Assembly (NCBI RefSeq): GCF_900112365.1
Contig: NZ_FOLQ01000002.1
Location: forward strand, 434,001 to 498,000
DNA length: 64,000 nucleotides
Reading direction: 5' to 3'
Origin: Spirosoma endophyticum
GTDB lineage: Bacteria > Bacteroidota > Bacteroidia > Cytophagales > Spirosomataceae
In this document: in pieces, positions 18,107 through 25,597 of the stretch
How the letters are laid out: each line of letters opens with the position of its first letter
How positions within the stretch are numbered: position 1 is the stretch's first letter
Notes under the pieces: generated by a model
What the model saw: only the letters and a program-made list of their open reading frames with translations
Databases searched by the model: none
Told to the model about the DNA's origin: nothing
Made by a program: the position numbers and the translations under genes

Positions 18107-18910
18107 ATGCGATCACATCATTCACGGACGAATGCCAGTCTGTTTCTATTCCTACTTTTTTCACTCACCAGCCAAGCGCAGAAGGTTACCGAAATTCGGC
18201 GGTTCCAGCTGAAGGAAGTTCAGCAGGGCGTAGCGGTCGATCAAACGCATTTCTATGTCATTAATAATCATTCGCTGACGAAACATAGTAAGTCAGATGG
18301 GAAACAGGTCGCAGCCTGGCAGGATACAACGGGCTTGCTGAAACACATGAACAGTGGTGTGGTCGTTGGTCGGAAACTCTACTGCACGCATTCCAATTAC
18401 CCGGACGTACCGATGGCAAGTTCCATCGAAATTTTCGATACCCGGACGCTTCGGCATATTGGTACTCATAGCTTTGGTCTATTTCCGGGTTCCGTTACCT
18501 GGGCTGATTTTTATGAGGGATACTGGTGGGTAGCGTTTGCCAATTACTCAAATAAGTCGATGGCCGAAGGGCGCGATAACCGCTGGACCACGCTGGTGAA
18601 ATTCAATTCAACCTGGCAGCAACTAGAGTCCTGGGCATTTCCCGCCAACGTATTACAGGCGTTTTCTCCTTACAGCACATCGGGCGGAACCTGGGCACCC
18701 AACGGATTGATTTACTGCACAGGCCACGACAAACCCGAGTTATATGTACTGAAACTGCCGGAGCGCGGACATACGCTGCAATACGTCAAAACCATTTCGA
18801 CTATCAGCGAAGGGCAGGCGTTCGCTATTGACCGAAGTAGCAAAGAAAAGCAGGTACTTTATGGCATCACGCGCAACGACAACTACGTGATTGTCTCGGT
18901 CGTTGAGTGA
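18107..18910 (+). CDS. exported beta-propeller-like protein, unknown substrate
   Basis: 267 residues with a signal peptide (LFLFLLFSLTSQAQ) and a series of short beta-rich motifs (VAVDQTHFYVINN, IEIFDTRTLRHIGTHSFG, WWVAFANYS, LVKFNSTWQQLESWAFP, LYVLKLPERG, QAFAIDRSS) that look like propeller blades. Related proteins are sometimes named cycloisomerase or lactonase-like; I cannot see catalytic residues that settle this. It is convergent with the next gene with only 8 bp between. Confidence 0.6.
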   Translation: MRSHHSRTNASLFLFLLFSLTSQAQKVTEIRRFQLKEVQQGVAVDQTHFYVINNHSLTKHSKSDGKQVAAWQDTTGLLKHMNSGVVVGRKLYCTHSNYPDVPMASSIEIFDTRTLRHIGTHSFGLFPGSVTWADFYEGYWWVAFANYSNKSMAEGRDNRWTTLVKFNSTWQQLESWAFPANVLQAFSPYSTSGGTWAPNGLIYCTGHDKPELYVLKLPERGHTLQYVKTISTISEGQAFAIDRSSKEKQVLYGITRNDNYVIVSVVE

Positions 18911-18918
18911 GGGTTTAG

Positions 18919-19683
18919 CTACAAACTATCGTACTGAGTTAGCAGGGCGACGGCGTCGGCTTCTGATTTAATGTCAAGCTTTTCGGCGAACGATTTTAGG
19001 GCGTCGCCTTTGTCTTTTAGGGCGTCCAGCAATGCTTTTTTTGTAAGCTTTACTTTGAGCAGCGTCTGATCGGGTTTGAGGACGTAGTAGGAGGAGAGCG
19101 TCTTCAGTTCATCATAGCGTACGTCGTTGGAGTACGGGTTTTTAAAGTCAGCCTGTTTGAGCGTCTTCGTAATTCGTTTAAGGAGAGACGATTGACCTTG
19201 ATACAAGACCATGAAGTAGCCTTCTTTCAATGTTTCATCGTCGGTTTTAGCCGTGGGTAGGTGTTTGAATAAATAGAATAGCCCGTCAGCGCTTTTTAAC
19301 TGAAATGATTTAACCTGATTTGCATTAACAATGATTGAGTCGTTGCCTACCCAGGGACGTAACAGAATTAATTGTTGCCGAAGGGCGTCGAATTTTATCG
19401 ATACATCTTTGTAATTCTGACCGGCGGCCATTTCAATTAACCCCTTATTCCATTCCGGCAGAAAATAGGGCGTGCCCCGAAGACCTTCATAGCGTTGATC
19501 GATGGTATTGACCATTGTGTAGGGTCCAGCACCGACAATCTGGCTTGTGGATTGATAGGTTTCATAGCCATTTCGTTGGGCATTTGGGTTAAAAGCTGGC
19601 CTGTTTTTGGTCGAATCGCGGGGTTGGGCAAAAGCAATGACAAATGAGAAACTATACAACGTAGTAAAGAGCAGGCATCTCAT
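18919..19683 (-). CDS. exported protein of unknown function
   Basis: 254 residues with a signal peptide ending IAFAQ. The mature part starts with a low-complexity N/Q-rich stretch and goes on to a region with EGYFMVLYQGQSSLLKR and SSYYVLKPDQTLLKVKL, ending in a helical part (ALLDALKDKGDALKSFAEKL). I do not recognise a domain, though similar architectures are common among Bacteroidota hypothetical exported proteins. Confidence 0.55.
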   Translation of the reverse strand: MRCLLFTTLYSFSFVIAFAQPRDSTKNRPAFNPNAQRNGYETYQSTSQIVGAGPYTMVNTIDQRYEGLRGTPYFLPEWNKGLIEMAAGQNYKDVSIKFDALRQQLILLRPWVGNDSIIVNANQVKSFQLKSADGLFYLFKHLPTAKTDDETLKEGYFMVLYQGQSSLLKRITKTLKQADFKNPYSNDVRYDELKTLSSYYVLKPDQTLLKVKLTKKALLDALKDKGDALKSFAEKLDIKSEADAVALLTQYDSL

Positions 19684-19728
19684 GGATGTATGGGTTTGTG
19701 CGGGCTTGCCGTTCGGCTAAATAACGAA

Positions 19729-19758
19729 AAATCCCGCTATTGGTACATAGCGGGATTT
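19729..19758 (-). terminator. intrinsic terminator of the saccharopine dehydrogenase-like gene
   Basis: Perfect 12-bp stem AAATCCCGCTAT / ATAGCGGGATTT with a 6-nt loop; on the minus strand it ends in a T run. 22 bp past the stop at 19781. Confidence 0.85.
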
Positions 19759-19780
19759 CTGATTTTTACCGGACAGGTAT

Positions 19781-20995
19781 TCAGGCCGGATATTCATGGG
19801 GCAGCGGTACGTTAATCCGTTCGTTAACAGGTAGTCCCTGCTTGTTCATTTGCTCAATAAATGGATCGGGGTCCAGTTCTTCACAGTTCCAGACGCCCGG
19901 TTTCATCCATACGCCCGTCAGCATGAGCATGGCACCAATCATGGCCGGAACGCCAGTCGTATAGCTAACGGCCTGCCCTCGAACTTCGCGGTAGGTTTCG
20001 GCGTGGTCGCAGTTGTTCCAGATAAAACAGGTGCGCTCTTCGCCATCTTTTACGCCCTTAATCTGGCAGCCAATGCTGGTCTGCCCGGTGTAATTTTCGC
20101 CGAGGCTGTCGGGGGCCGGGAGAACGGCTTTCAAGAATTCGAGCGGGATCACGTCCATTCCCTGAAACTTGATCGGGTCGATACGGGTCATTCCTACGTT
20201 CTGTAGTACTTCCAGATGTGTTAAATATGCCTGTCCAAAAGTCATCCAGAAGCGCGCCCGCTTCAGCGTTGGGAAGTTTTTAACCAGTGATTCCAGCTCT
20301 TCGTGATAAAGCACGTAAGACTCGCGGGCACCAATGCCTGGGTACTCGATCGGCTTATGAATACTCATGGCCGGAATTTCGATCCACTCGCCATTTTCCC
20401 AGTAACGACCGGGCTGCGTGATCTCCCGGATGTTGATTTCGGGATTGAAATTCGTAGCAAAGGCTTTCCCGTGGTTACCGGCATTGCAATCCACAATGTC
20501 CAGGTAATCCATCCGGTCGAAATAATGCTTGTTGGCATAGGCCGTGAAGACCTGCGTAGCACCGGGATCGAAGCCGCAGCCCAGCAACGCCATCAGCCCA
20601 GCCTGTTCAAAACGCTCTTTGTAGGCCCATTGCCAGCTATACTCAAACTTGGCAACATCTTTCGGTTCGTAATTGGCCGTGTCCATATAATGCACGCCCG
20701 CTTCCAGACAGGCATCCATAATGGGCAAATCCTGATAAGGGAGTGCCACATTGATGACCAGCACCGGATTGACCGAGCGAATCAGCGCGACCATGTCGGC
20801 CACTACGTCGGCATCGACCTGCGCCGTCTGAATCGTTACGTCGTGCATCTCCCTGATTTCGGCTGCAATACGATCGCACTTCGATTTGGTGCGGCTTGCC
20901 AGCGTAATACTTGTGAAGACATCGCTGTTCAGGGCGCATTTGTGCGCGACAACGCTGCCAACCCCACCGGCTCCGATAATGAGCACGTTTGCCAT
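19781..20995 (-). CDS. saccharopine dehydrogenase family (carboxynorspermidine dehydrogenase-like)
   Basis: 404 residues. The N-terminal Rossmann motif VLIIGAGGVGSVVAHK is followed by ASRTKSKCDRIAAEI, and the middle holds LLGCGFDPGATQVFTAYA. Length and these motifs fit carboxynorspermidine dehydrogenase (carboxyspermidine synthase), which condenses aspartate semialdehyde with a diamine and reduces the product using NADPH, better than lysine-pathway saccharopine dehydrogenase. A decarboxylase partner is not adjacent. Cytoplasmic. Confidence in the family is high, in the exact substrate moderate. Confidence 0.82.
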   Translation of the reverse strand: MANVLIIGAGGVGSVVAHKCALNSDVFTSITLASRTKSKCDRIAAEIREMHDVTIQTAQVDADVVADMVALIRSVNPVLVINVALPYQDLPIMDACLEAGVHYMDTANYEPKDVAKFEYSWQWAYKERFEQAGLMALLGCGFDPGATQVFTAYANKHYFDRMDYLDIVDCNAGNHGKAFATNFNPEINIREITQPGRYWENGEWIEIPAMSIHKPIEYPGIGARESYVLYHEELESLVKNFPTLKRARFWMTFGQAYLTHLEVLQNVGMTRIDPIKFQGMDVIPLEFLKAVLPAPDSLGENYTGQTSIGCQIKGVKDGEERTCFIWNNCDHAETYREVRGQAVSYTTGVPAMIGAMLMLTGVWMKPGVWNCEELDPDPFIEQMNKQGLPVNERINVPLPHEYPA

Positions 20996-21127
20996 CTAGC
21001 TGAATTTAATTGATTGTGTAATTTCTTTCGGCCGCAAATATAGGGAAAGTCGGGACGTGCGTGCGTAGACCGCCCGGTAGATGATGAATGATACGTATGA
21101 AGATTCTATGATAAATTAATGAAAATC

Positions 21128-21156
21128 CTTAACAATCTCTTAGTATATTTGTTAAG
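21128..21156 (+). promoter_or_regulatory. promoter with flanking inverted repeat before the WapI-like gene
   Basis: TATATTTG at 21144-21151 matches the TAnnTTTG box. It is flanked by CTTAACAA (21128-21135) and TTGTTAAG (21149-21156), an 8-bp inverted repeat that covers the box and could be an operator. Confidence 0.5.
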
Positions 21157-21189
21157 TAGACATATCGCTGACTCCCAAACTATTTACGT

Positions 21190-21630
21190 ATGAAACTAGT
21201 CTCTTCCTCCGGCACACTTGATTCGTTTGAATTAGCCATTTTAGGCTATGGTAAAGCAACCACGACCTGGCGGGATCGGAATCGGTTGCAATGTCGTTTT
21301 TCGACTTTTTGGCGACAGAAAGCCGATACGCAGTCAATTCCCCTGCAAACCTGGGAAGTTAACCGATTACTGAGTGGCCTACGATCTCTTTGGAACAAAG
21401 CGACCAATCATGTAGCCCTGACATTTTCTGAGCCAGGTCTGAGTATGGAAGCAAAGGCGTTGCCCGGCGATAAATATAGTCTGCAAATTCAGTTAGCTGA
21501 TACGCTAACGCCATCCTGGCACGCTTACCCGGATTTTCCGCTGGAAGTCGATATTCTGCTAAGCCGAAATCAATTACAGGAAGCTATTCATGAACTCTCT
21601 GGTGAATTGACTACGTATCCCGAGCGATAA
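21190..21630 (+). CDS. WapI-family immunity-like protein
   Basis: 146 residues that follow the layout of WapI-type immunity-like proteins: FELAILGYGK near the start, then LQTWEVNRLLSGLRSLW in the middle, LTFSEPGLSMEAK, and a C-terminal LSRNQLQEAIHELSGELTTYPER. Homologues were named for association with the Bacillus WapI immunity protein against the WapA contact-dependent toxin, but most occur as lone genes. No toxin or polymorphic-toxin repeat gene is beside it. Cytoplasmic; function here unproven. Confidence 0.6.
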   Translation: MKLVSSSGTLDSFELAILGYGKATTTWRDRNRLQCRFSTFWRQKADTQSIPLQTWEVNRLLSGLRSLWNKATNHVALTFSEPGLSMEAKALPGDKYSLQIQLADTLTPSWHAYPDFPLEVDILLSRNQLQEAIHELSGELTTYPER

Positions 21631-21648
21631 ACTATAGTTTCAATGCAG

Positions 21649-21687
21649 TCGCGGGGCGTTGTACCAAACTTGGTATAACGCCCCGCG
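21649..21687. terminator. GC-rich hairpin after the WapI-like gene
   Basis: TCGCGGGGCGTTGTACCAA and TTGGTATAACGCCCCGCGA pair along 19 positions with a single G-T wobble and a very small loop. It lies 18 bp after the stop at 21630, between convergent genes. Confidence 0.7.
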
Positions 21688-21879
21688 AGTCGTTTAAAGG
21701 AAATTATGCCAGCATTTCCTGGCTGGTTCGTTCGCCCACCAGCCGTGGGGGATGATGGTGACTAATTTGCCTGCCCAGGCACGCTACGCTTGCGACTTTA
21801 CACCTTTCCCTTGCTGGATTACTAAATACGTGCTGTCTGTTGCCATAACGCGATCCAAGGCGGAGCAAACTAACTGCGT

Positions 21880-22455
21880 TTATAAGCTAGCACCCGCTAT
21901 TAAACCAATTACAAGTCCTGTTAAAATCTCTGGTAAACTGTGCCGTTTCAGTACAAGCCGAGAAGCTGCCACCAAAATCGAAAAAACAGCCATTAGAATG
22001 CCAAAAGGCGCATTCAAGCTGTACAAGACACAAGCCAGAAAAAAGCTGATTGACGTATGCAAAGATACTTTAAGGAAAAAATTGATTATATACGAGCTAG
22101 CCAGTAGCAGAAAGAAGCAAACTGCGCCACGGTTGAATGGCTGAAATTGGTTTGTAAAGAACAAAAGCAAAACGAACAAGCCACTTAAAAGCAGCAGCAT
22201 AGGATATAACCCAGACCGTTGTGTTTGGTCAGACAGGTCAAAATTAGTATACTGCCCTTGTTTAACTTTGCTGTAGATACGCCATGTAATTGGCAAAACG
22301 ACCAGGCTAATGAGTACCGCCGAGATTGCCGTTGCCTGTTGAACCGGCAGGTGTTGAAAAGCTAAATAGCTAAAGACCAGCGGTAAGATCAACAAGGGAT
22401 GACCGATGACTGAGACCACTTTGGCAACCCGGCAAACAAAAGGACTAATTACCAT
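21880..22455 (-). CDS. PAP2-like integral membrane phosphatase
   Basis: 191 residues, about six membrane segments. The PAP2 motif trio can be traced in degenerate form: K...R in KQGQYTNFDLSDQTQR, KVSLHTS in place of PSGH, and SRLVLKRHSLPE for the SRxxxxxHxxxD/E block. Such proteins dephosphorylate lipid phosphates such as undecaprenyl diphosphate or phosphatidic acid at the membrane. The deviation from consensus makes activity uncertain. About 190 bp of non-coding sequence lie between it and the hairpin downstream. Confidence 0.6.
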   Translation of the reverse strand: MVISPFVCRVAKVVSVIGHPLLILPLVFSYLAFQHLPVQQATAISAVLISLVVLPITWRIYSKVKQGQYTNFDLSDQTQRSGLYPMLLLLSGLFVLLLFFTNQFQPFNRGAVCFFLLLASSYIINFFLKVSLHTSISFFLACVLYSLNAPFGILMAVFSILVAASRLVLKRHSLPEILTGLVIGLIAGASL

Positions 22456-22710
22456 AGACGTTTATGCTGCCTTGTTAAATGTGCTAAATCCAACCCTCTC
22501 TCCTTGTCACACGACGTACGGCCCGTTGCCCAAACGCTAATACATAAGTTTTTACTTTCGGCTGTTCAACCGACGGCCCGGAGGCTGACGGTGAGGAAAC
22601 TAGTTCATTTCACTACGTTGATGCCACCTTTGCCCCCTCGTTTTGGTGGGCTGAAAACTTTTCATAAGGAGCGGACTTTCAGCCGATGGGAAGCTACCTG
22701 TGTAAAGTAA

Positions 22711-23223
22711 CTAATCGCCGAAGACAATTCCAGTCTGAGCCTGAAAGTTTTCTTTTTCTTCCGGTCCCATTCGAGCAACTAGAACACGCATTGTATAGCC
22801 GCCTATCAGTTTACCTGCATGGGTGTAATTCCAGTCTGAAATTTGTGATCTATCAACCGCAACTTTTTGCCCCATCGTGACTTTACTGGTCAGTTCAGGC
22901 TGATTATTAATAATGCCATAAATTTTACCGCTCTCCACCGTGATCGGAGAAAGCCAAATATGCTCACTGGAGACGGGTTCGTTTGGATGCTGAATATCTT
23001 GCTCGAACGGGTACTTAATGGCGAAGTTGTAATTCGTGGTGTCGCCAGAACTAAGTGTAGCCAAAAATCTGTCAAAGGTTACTCTACTTTTAGTTATGGC
23101 ATTATTCATTTCAACATCCTCATGCTCAAGGTTAGCAATGCCTGTGTCGCTGACGACTTTGCCTGGTTTGGTAGTGCATGAGAAGCTAAGAGCAAACAAA
23201 AGGATGAGATAGATTTTTGGCAT
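22711..23223 (-). CDS. DUF2314 lipoprotein
   Basis: 170 residues. The lipoprotein signal ends LSFSC. The rest follows the DUF2314 pattern: MNNAITKSRVTFDRFL, EHIWLSPITVESGKIYGIINNQPE, QISDWNYTHAGKLIGGYTMRVLVARM, then GPEEKENFQ. Function of the family is unknown. It has its own promoter box at 23296-23303 and an imperfect stem GGCTGAAA/TTTCAGCC (22649-22684) after the stop. Confidence 0.8.
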   Translation of the reverse strand: MPKIYLILLFALSFSCTTKPGKVVSDTGIANLEHEDVEMNNAITKSRVTFDRFLATLSSGDTTNYNFAIKYPFEQDIQHPNEPVSSEHIWLSPITVESGKIYGIINNQPELTSKVTMGQKVAVDRSQISDWNYTHAGKLIGGYTMRVLVARMGPEEKENFQAQTGIVFGD

Positions 23224-23295
23224 AAAAATGTGTTTTGAACAGTTTTAAAATTTTTCGGCGTTTGTCCTCTCAACCGAAGCCTGAAATAGGAGCCC

Positions 23296-23303
23296 CAAAG
23301 CTA
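23296..23303 (-). promoter_or_regulatory. -7 promoter box TAGCTTTG before the DUF2314 gene
   Basis: Exact TAnnTTTG match on the minus strand; predicted leader of about 65 nt. Confidence 0.45.
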
Positions 23304-23389
23304 TCCTATCCTGTGGAGCCGGGCAACTTGTTGCCAGTAACCCTCCTTTAATCCCCCTTTAGGACGTACCATCCAAACACTATCACAGG

Positions 23390-23446
23390 CAACCTTGCTT
23401 AAAGACAATATTCTGAAAATCAGAATATTGTCTTTAAGCAAGGTTG
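23390..23446 (+). terminator. 27-bp perfect hairpin with 3-nt loop and T5 tail
   Basis: Arms 23390-23416 and 23420-23446 are exact reverse complements around an AAA loop, followed by TTTTT on the plus strand. It has the shape of an intrinsic terminator, yet no plus-strand gene precedes it, so it may end an unannotated small RNA or be a remnant of a lost gene. Confidence 0.6.
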
Positions 23447-23652
23447 TTTTTATGAGCACTTATCAGGTGCCATGCAACGGGTAGCTTACTGGTACAATCA
23501 TAGAAATTCGGCGTGAGTTTCACAAACCAACTGTCGAAAAACTACTATAGTCACTTCGCTCTACGAATCTCTATTGTCAACCGCAGGGCATCCGCGTCGC
23601 TCGCTACGTACCAATCCAGTTTTACACACGACGCTTTCGCCTGAAAACGGGA

Positions 23653-24222
23653 TTACCGTTTCGTGTACAACTGAATTTGTTTGGTTCTGGAACTTATGCC
23701 CACCGCCAGATACTGGGGCCTCGCTTGAAGTACGTGCCGACCGCCTGTCATGACCAATCCCTTGAATCGCTTTAGCCAGGCATCAACGTCTTCGGGTTTG
23801 TAATACTTCACATTGCCGAATGAACTGACCGGCTGTAGACCAAAGGCTTCTCTAAGCCGCTCGAAGGCAATGGGCGTTATATTGTGCTTCAGGCAGATCA
23901 ATTGCTTGCTCAAATGGCTTGATGTCGGAGTCGTTACGGGTGCCTTGTTGAGTTCAGGCTGGAACCTGGCAATGGCCTCCTGCTCCAGTCGATCCAGGTC
24001 GATTTCGTCGCAGGGGATGAAACTAAACCGGACGAATTCCTTACCCGAAAATTTGTGATTCAGAAGCCGGGGATACAGGCTCATCGTCTGGCCAACATAC
24101 ACCACTTCATCGCTGGCATTGATCAGATAATAGATGCATGGCTGGGGCTGAAATAGCGTTGCGCTATCGAGAATCTGGCCCAAATCAAGGTGTTTTTTGG
24201 TGGTTTTTTGCGTCTCTTTCAT
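23653..24222 (-). CDS. GIY-YIG nuclease domain protein with C-terminal helical domain
   Basis: 189 residues. The GIY-YIG-type core is IYYLI...VYVGQT (30-46), with R52, a conserved FSFIPCDEIDLDRLEQEAI segment carrying the candidate catalytic E80/E82, and N92 of PELNK. The C-terminal part (about 100-160), with RLREAFGLQP and KYYKPEDVDAWLKRF, looks like a small excisionase/HTH-type DNA-binding domain. Proteins like this are frequent in Bacteroidota mobile or phage-derived DNA. It is divergent from a repressor-like gene and shares a short AT-rich control region with it. Confidence 0.7.
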   Translation of the reverse strand: MKETQKTTKKHLDLGQILDSATLFQPQPCIYYLINASDEVVYVGQTMSLYPRLLNHKFSGKEFVRFSFIPCDEIDLDRLEQEAIARFQPELNKAPVTTPTSSHLSKQLICLKHNITPIAFERLREAFGLQPVSSFGNVKYYKPEDVDAWLKRFKGLVMTGGRHVLQARPQYLAVGISSRTKQIQLYTKR

Positions 24223-24273
24223 GTATTAAATATAATACAAACAATACTTATATCCAACAAATAATACCTATAT
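24223..24273. promoter_or_regulatory. putative operator region: palindrome plus two direct repeats 20 bp apart
   Basis: GTATTA-N4-TAATAC (24223-24238) touches the ATG of the GIY-YIG gene. Two copies of AATAC(T/C)TATAT follow at 24243-24253 and 24263-24273, exactly 20 bp apart (two helical turns). All share the AATAC half-site and lie between divergent nuclease and repressor genes. Confidence 0.5.
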
Positions 24274-24311
24274 TTTTTCGCGTTTTTAAGCCTTTTTTTT
24301 TAGCTTTGGAA

Positions 24312-24557
24312 ATGGCTGGACGACGCGAAAAAAAGAACGATATTCAGGGGAAATGGCTCAAGGAAGCGCTGGCGAAACAGGGTGTTTCGGTCTACCGATT
24401 AGCGAAAGAATTGGGGATTAGCCGCGAGAAATTTTATCGGCATATTGGGAATAAAACCTACCTGAGCAGCGAATCCCTGGCGGCTATTGCCCGGCTTTAT
24501 CCGAGCATGAATATGCGCTACGTATTGACCGGCGAAGGGGTGCCCATGACCACATGA
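24312..24557 (+). CDS. XRE/phage-repressor-like HTH protein
   Basis: 81 residues from ATG 24312. Helix-turn-helix signs: GVSVYRLAKELGISREKFYRHIGNK, followed by LSSESLAAIARLYPSMNMRYVLTGEGVPM. The closing LTGEG motif is typical of Bacteroidota XRE proteins. A longer frame from 24138 exists, but its first 58 residues lie over the GIY-YIG gene on the other strand and look non-coding. TAGCTTTG at 24301-24308 matches a -7 box but lies too close to the ATG unless the mRNA is leaderless. It probably binds the adjacent AATAC repeats (inference). Confidence 0.7.
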   Translation: MAGRREKKNDIQGKWLKEALAKQGVSVYRLAKELGISREKFYRHIGNKTYLSSESLAAIARLYPSMNMRYVLTGEGVPMTT

Positions 24558-24559
24558 GA

Positions 24560-24599
24560 AATGCCCGTTGCCAAATCATATGATTTGGCAACGGGCATT
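24560..24599. terminator. 40-bp perfect palindrome after the HTH gene
   Basis: The sequence is fully self-complementary (two 20-nt halves, no loop spacer; core GTTGCCAAATCATATGATTT). It begins 3 bp after the stop codon, between convergent genes. A terminator is the simplest reading. Confidence 0.7.
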
Positions 24600-24670
24600 G
24601 GCGTTGGGCTACTACAAAGTGAAACCAGGTAGCTTCTTTGAAAAGCTGCCGGTGACTTCCTGCAAAAAAA

Positions 24671-25597
24671 TTACTTCACTTCGACCGATTTTCCGGCACT
24701 GCTTACCGCTTTGCCCTGCTCGAACGCCAGGTCAATACGGCCTAAGTTGATACCGGCAAACCCAACCTGGTTAATCCAGACCGGCTGACCGTCTGGATTA
24801 TTGACCGCTACGGGGGCATCCAGAAAAGTATGGGTATGGCCACCGATAATCAGGTCAATATTTCGGGTTTTGGCGGCCAGTACGTTGTCCGAAATGGTTG
24901 GCTCAGTATACTTGAAACCAAGATGCGACAGGCAAATGACATAATCGCATTTCTTGCCGTTTCGCAGGGTGGCCGCAGTGTCGTTGCCGATGTCAATCGG
25001 GTCGAGATATTTGGTCTCTTTGTAGGCATTTTGCGGAATCAAACCGGCTGGCTGAATGCCTAAACCGAAAACACCCACGCGAATGCCGTCTTTTTCAAAC
25101 ACTTTGTACGGCATCGTTCTGCCATCCATCACCGTGTTTTTAAAATCGTAATTCGCAATCAGCAGCGGGAAACTGGCTTTACCGAATTGGGTCACCATAT
25201 TCTCGATTCCCCCATCGAAATCATGATTGCCGATAGTACCGGCGTCATAACCAAGCCGATTCATCGCCAGGATTTCGGGCTCGCCTTTATAGAGGTTGAA
25301 ATAGGGCGTTCCCTGGAAAATATCGCCCGCGTCGAACATCAGTACGTTTTTTTGCTCCTGCCGAATTTGCCGGATGAGCGTAGCCCGGCGGGCTACACCA
25401 CCCTTACCGGCATTGCGGCTTCCGTCCATCGGAAATGGGTCCAGTCGGCTATGTACGTCGTTGGTATGCAGAATGGTCAGCGATGACGTACCACGTCGCC
25501 CGGCACTAGCCAATACGTCGGGGGCGACTGCGCCAACGACGGCAGCTGTGCCCATTAGTTTCAAGAACTGACGTCTATTCGATGATGATGCGTCCAT
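24671..25597 (-). CDS. Tat-exported metallophosphatase (5'-nucleotidase N-terminal half)
   Basis: 308 residues. A twin-arginine signal (NRRQFLKLMGTAAVVGAVAP) precedes a calcineurin-like domain with ILHTNDVHSRLDPF, MFDAGDIFQGTP, TIGNHDFDGG, CLSHLGFK and IIGGHTHTFL, i.e. all metal-binding blocks of the UshA/5'-nucleotidase catalytic domain. The substrate-binding C-terminal domain is missing and is encoded by the gene just upstream, which overlaps it by 23 bp. Expected role: hydrolysis of nucleotides or similar phosphoesters in the periplasm. Confidence 0.9.
   Translation of the reverse strand: MDASSSNRRQFLKLMGTAAVVGAVAPDVLASAGRRGTSSLTILHTNDVHSRLDPFPMDGSRNAGKGGVARRATLIRQIRQEQKNVLMFDAGDIFQGTPYFNLYKGEPEILAMNRLGYDAGTIGNHDFDGGIENMVTQFGKASFPLLIANYDFKNTVMDGRTMPYKVFEKDGIRVGVFGLGIQPAGLIPQNAYKETKYLDPIDIGNDTAATLRNGKKCDYVICLSHLGFKYTEPTISDNVLAAKTRNIDLIIGGHTHTFLDAPVAVNNPDGQPVWINQVGFAGINLGRIDLAFEQGKAVSSAGKSVEVK

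Larger units (their letters stand above)
23224..23652. other. 430-bp intergenic region with a promoter and a perfect hairpin, no gene
   Basis: Holds the promoter of the DUF2314 gene and the 27-bp hairpin at 23390-23446. The part from 23447 to 23652 has no recognisable coding content in either strand; it could be a worn-out gene remnant. Confidence 0.45.

Noticed and set aside
17949..18164. 71-codon minus-strand frame
   Set aside because: It overlaps the start and signal peptide of the beta-propeller gene and has no recognised features.
22504..22710. 68-codon plus-strand frame between PAP2-like and DUF2314 genes
   Set aside because: Sequence looks non-coding (Arg/Pro/Thr-rich without motifs) and it covers the probable terminator stem of the DUF2314 gene.
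24138..24311. N-terminal extension of the HTH gene
   Set aside because: These 58 codons are antisense to the GIY-YIG gene and cross the operator-like region; the HTH protein fits a start at 24312.
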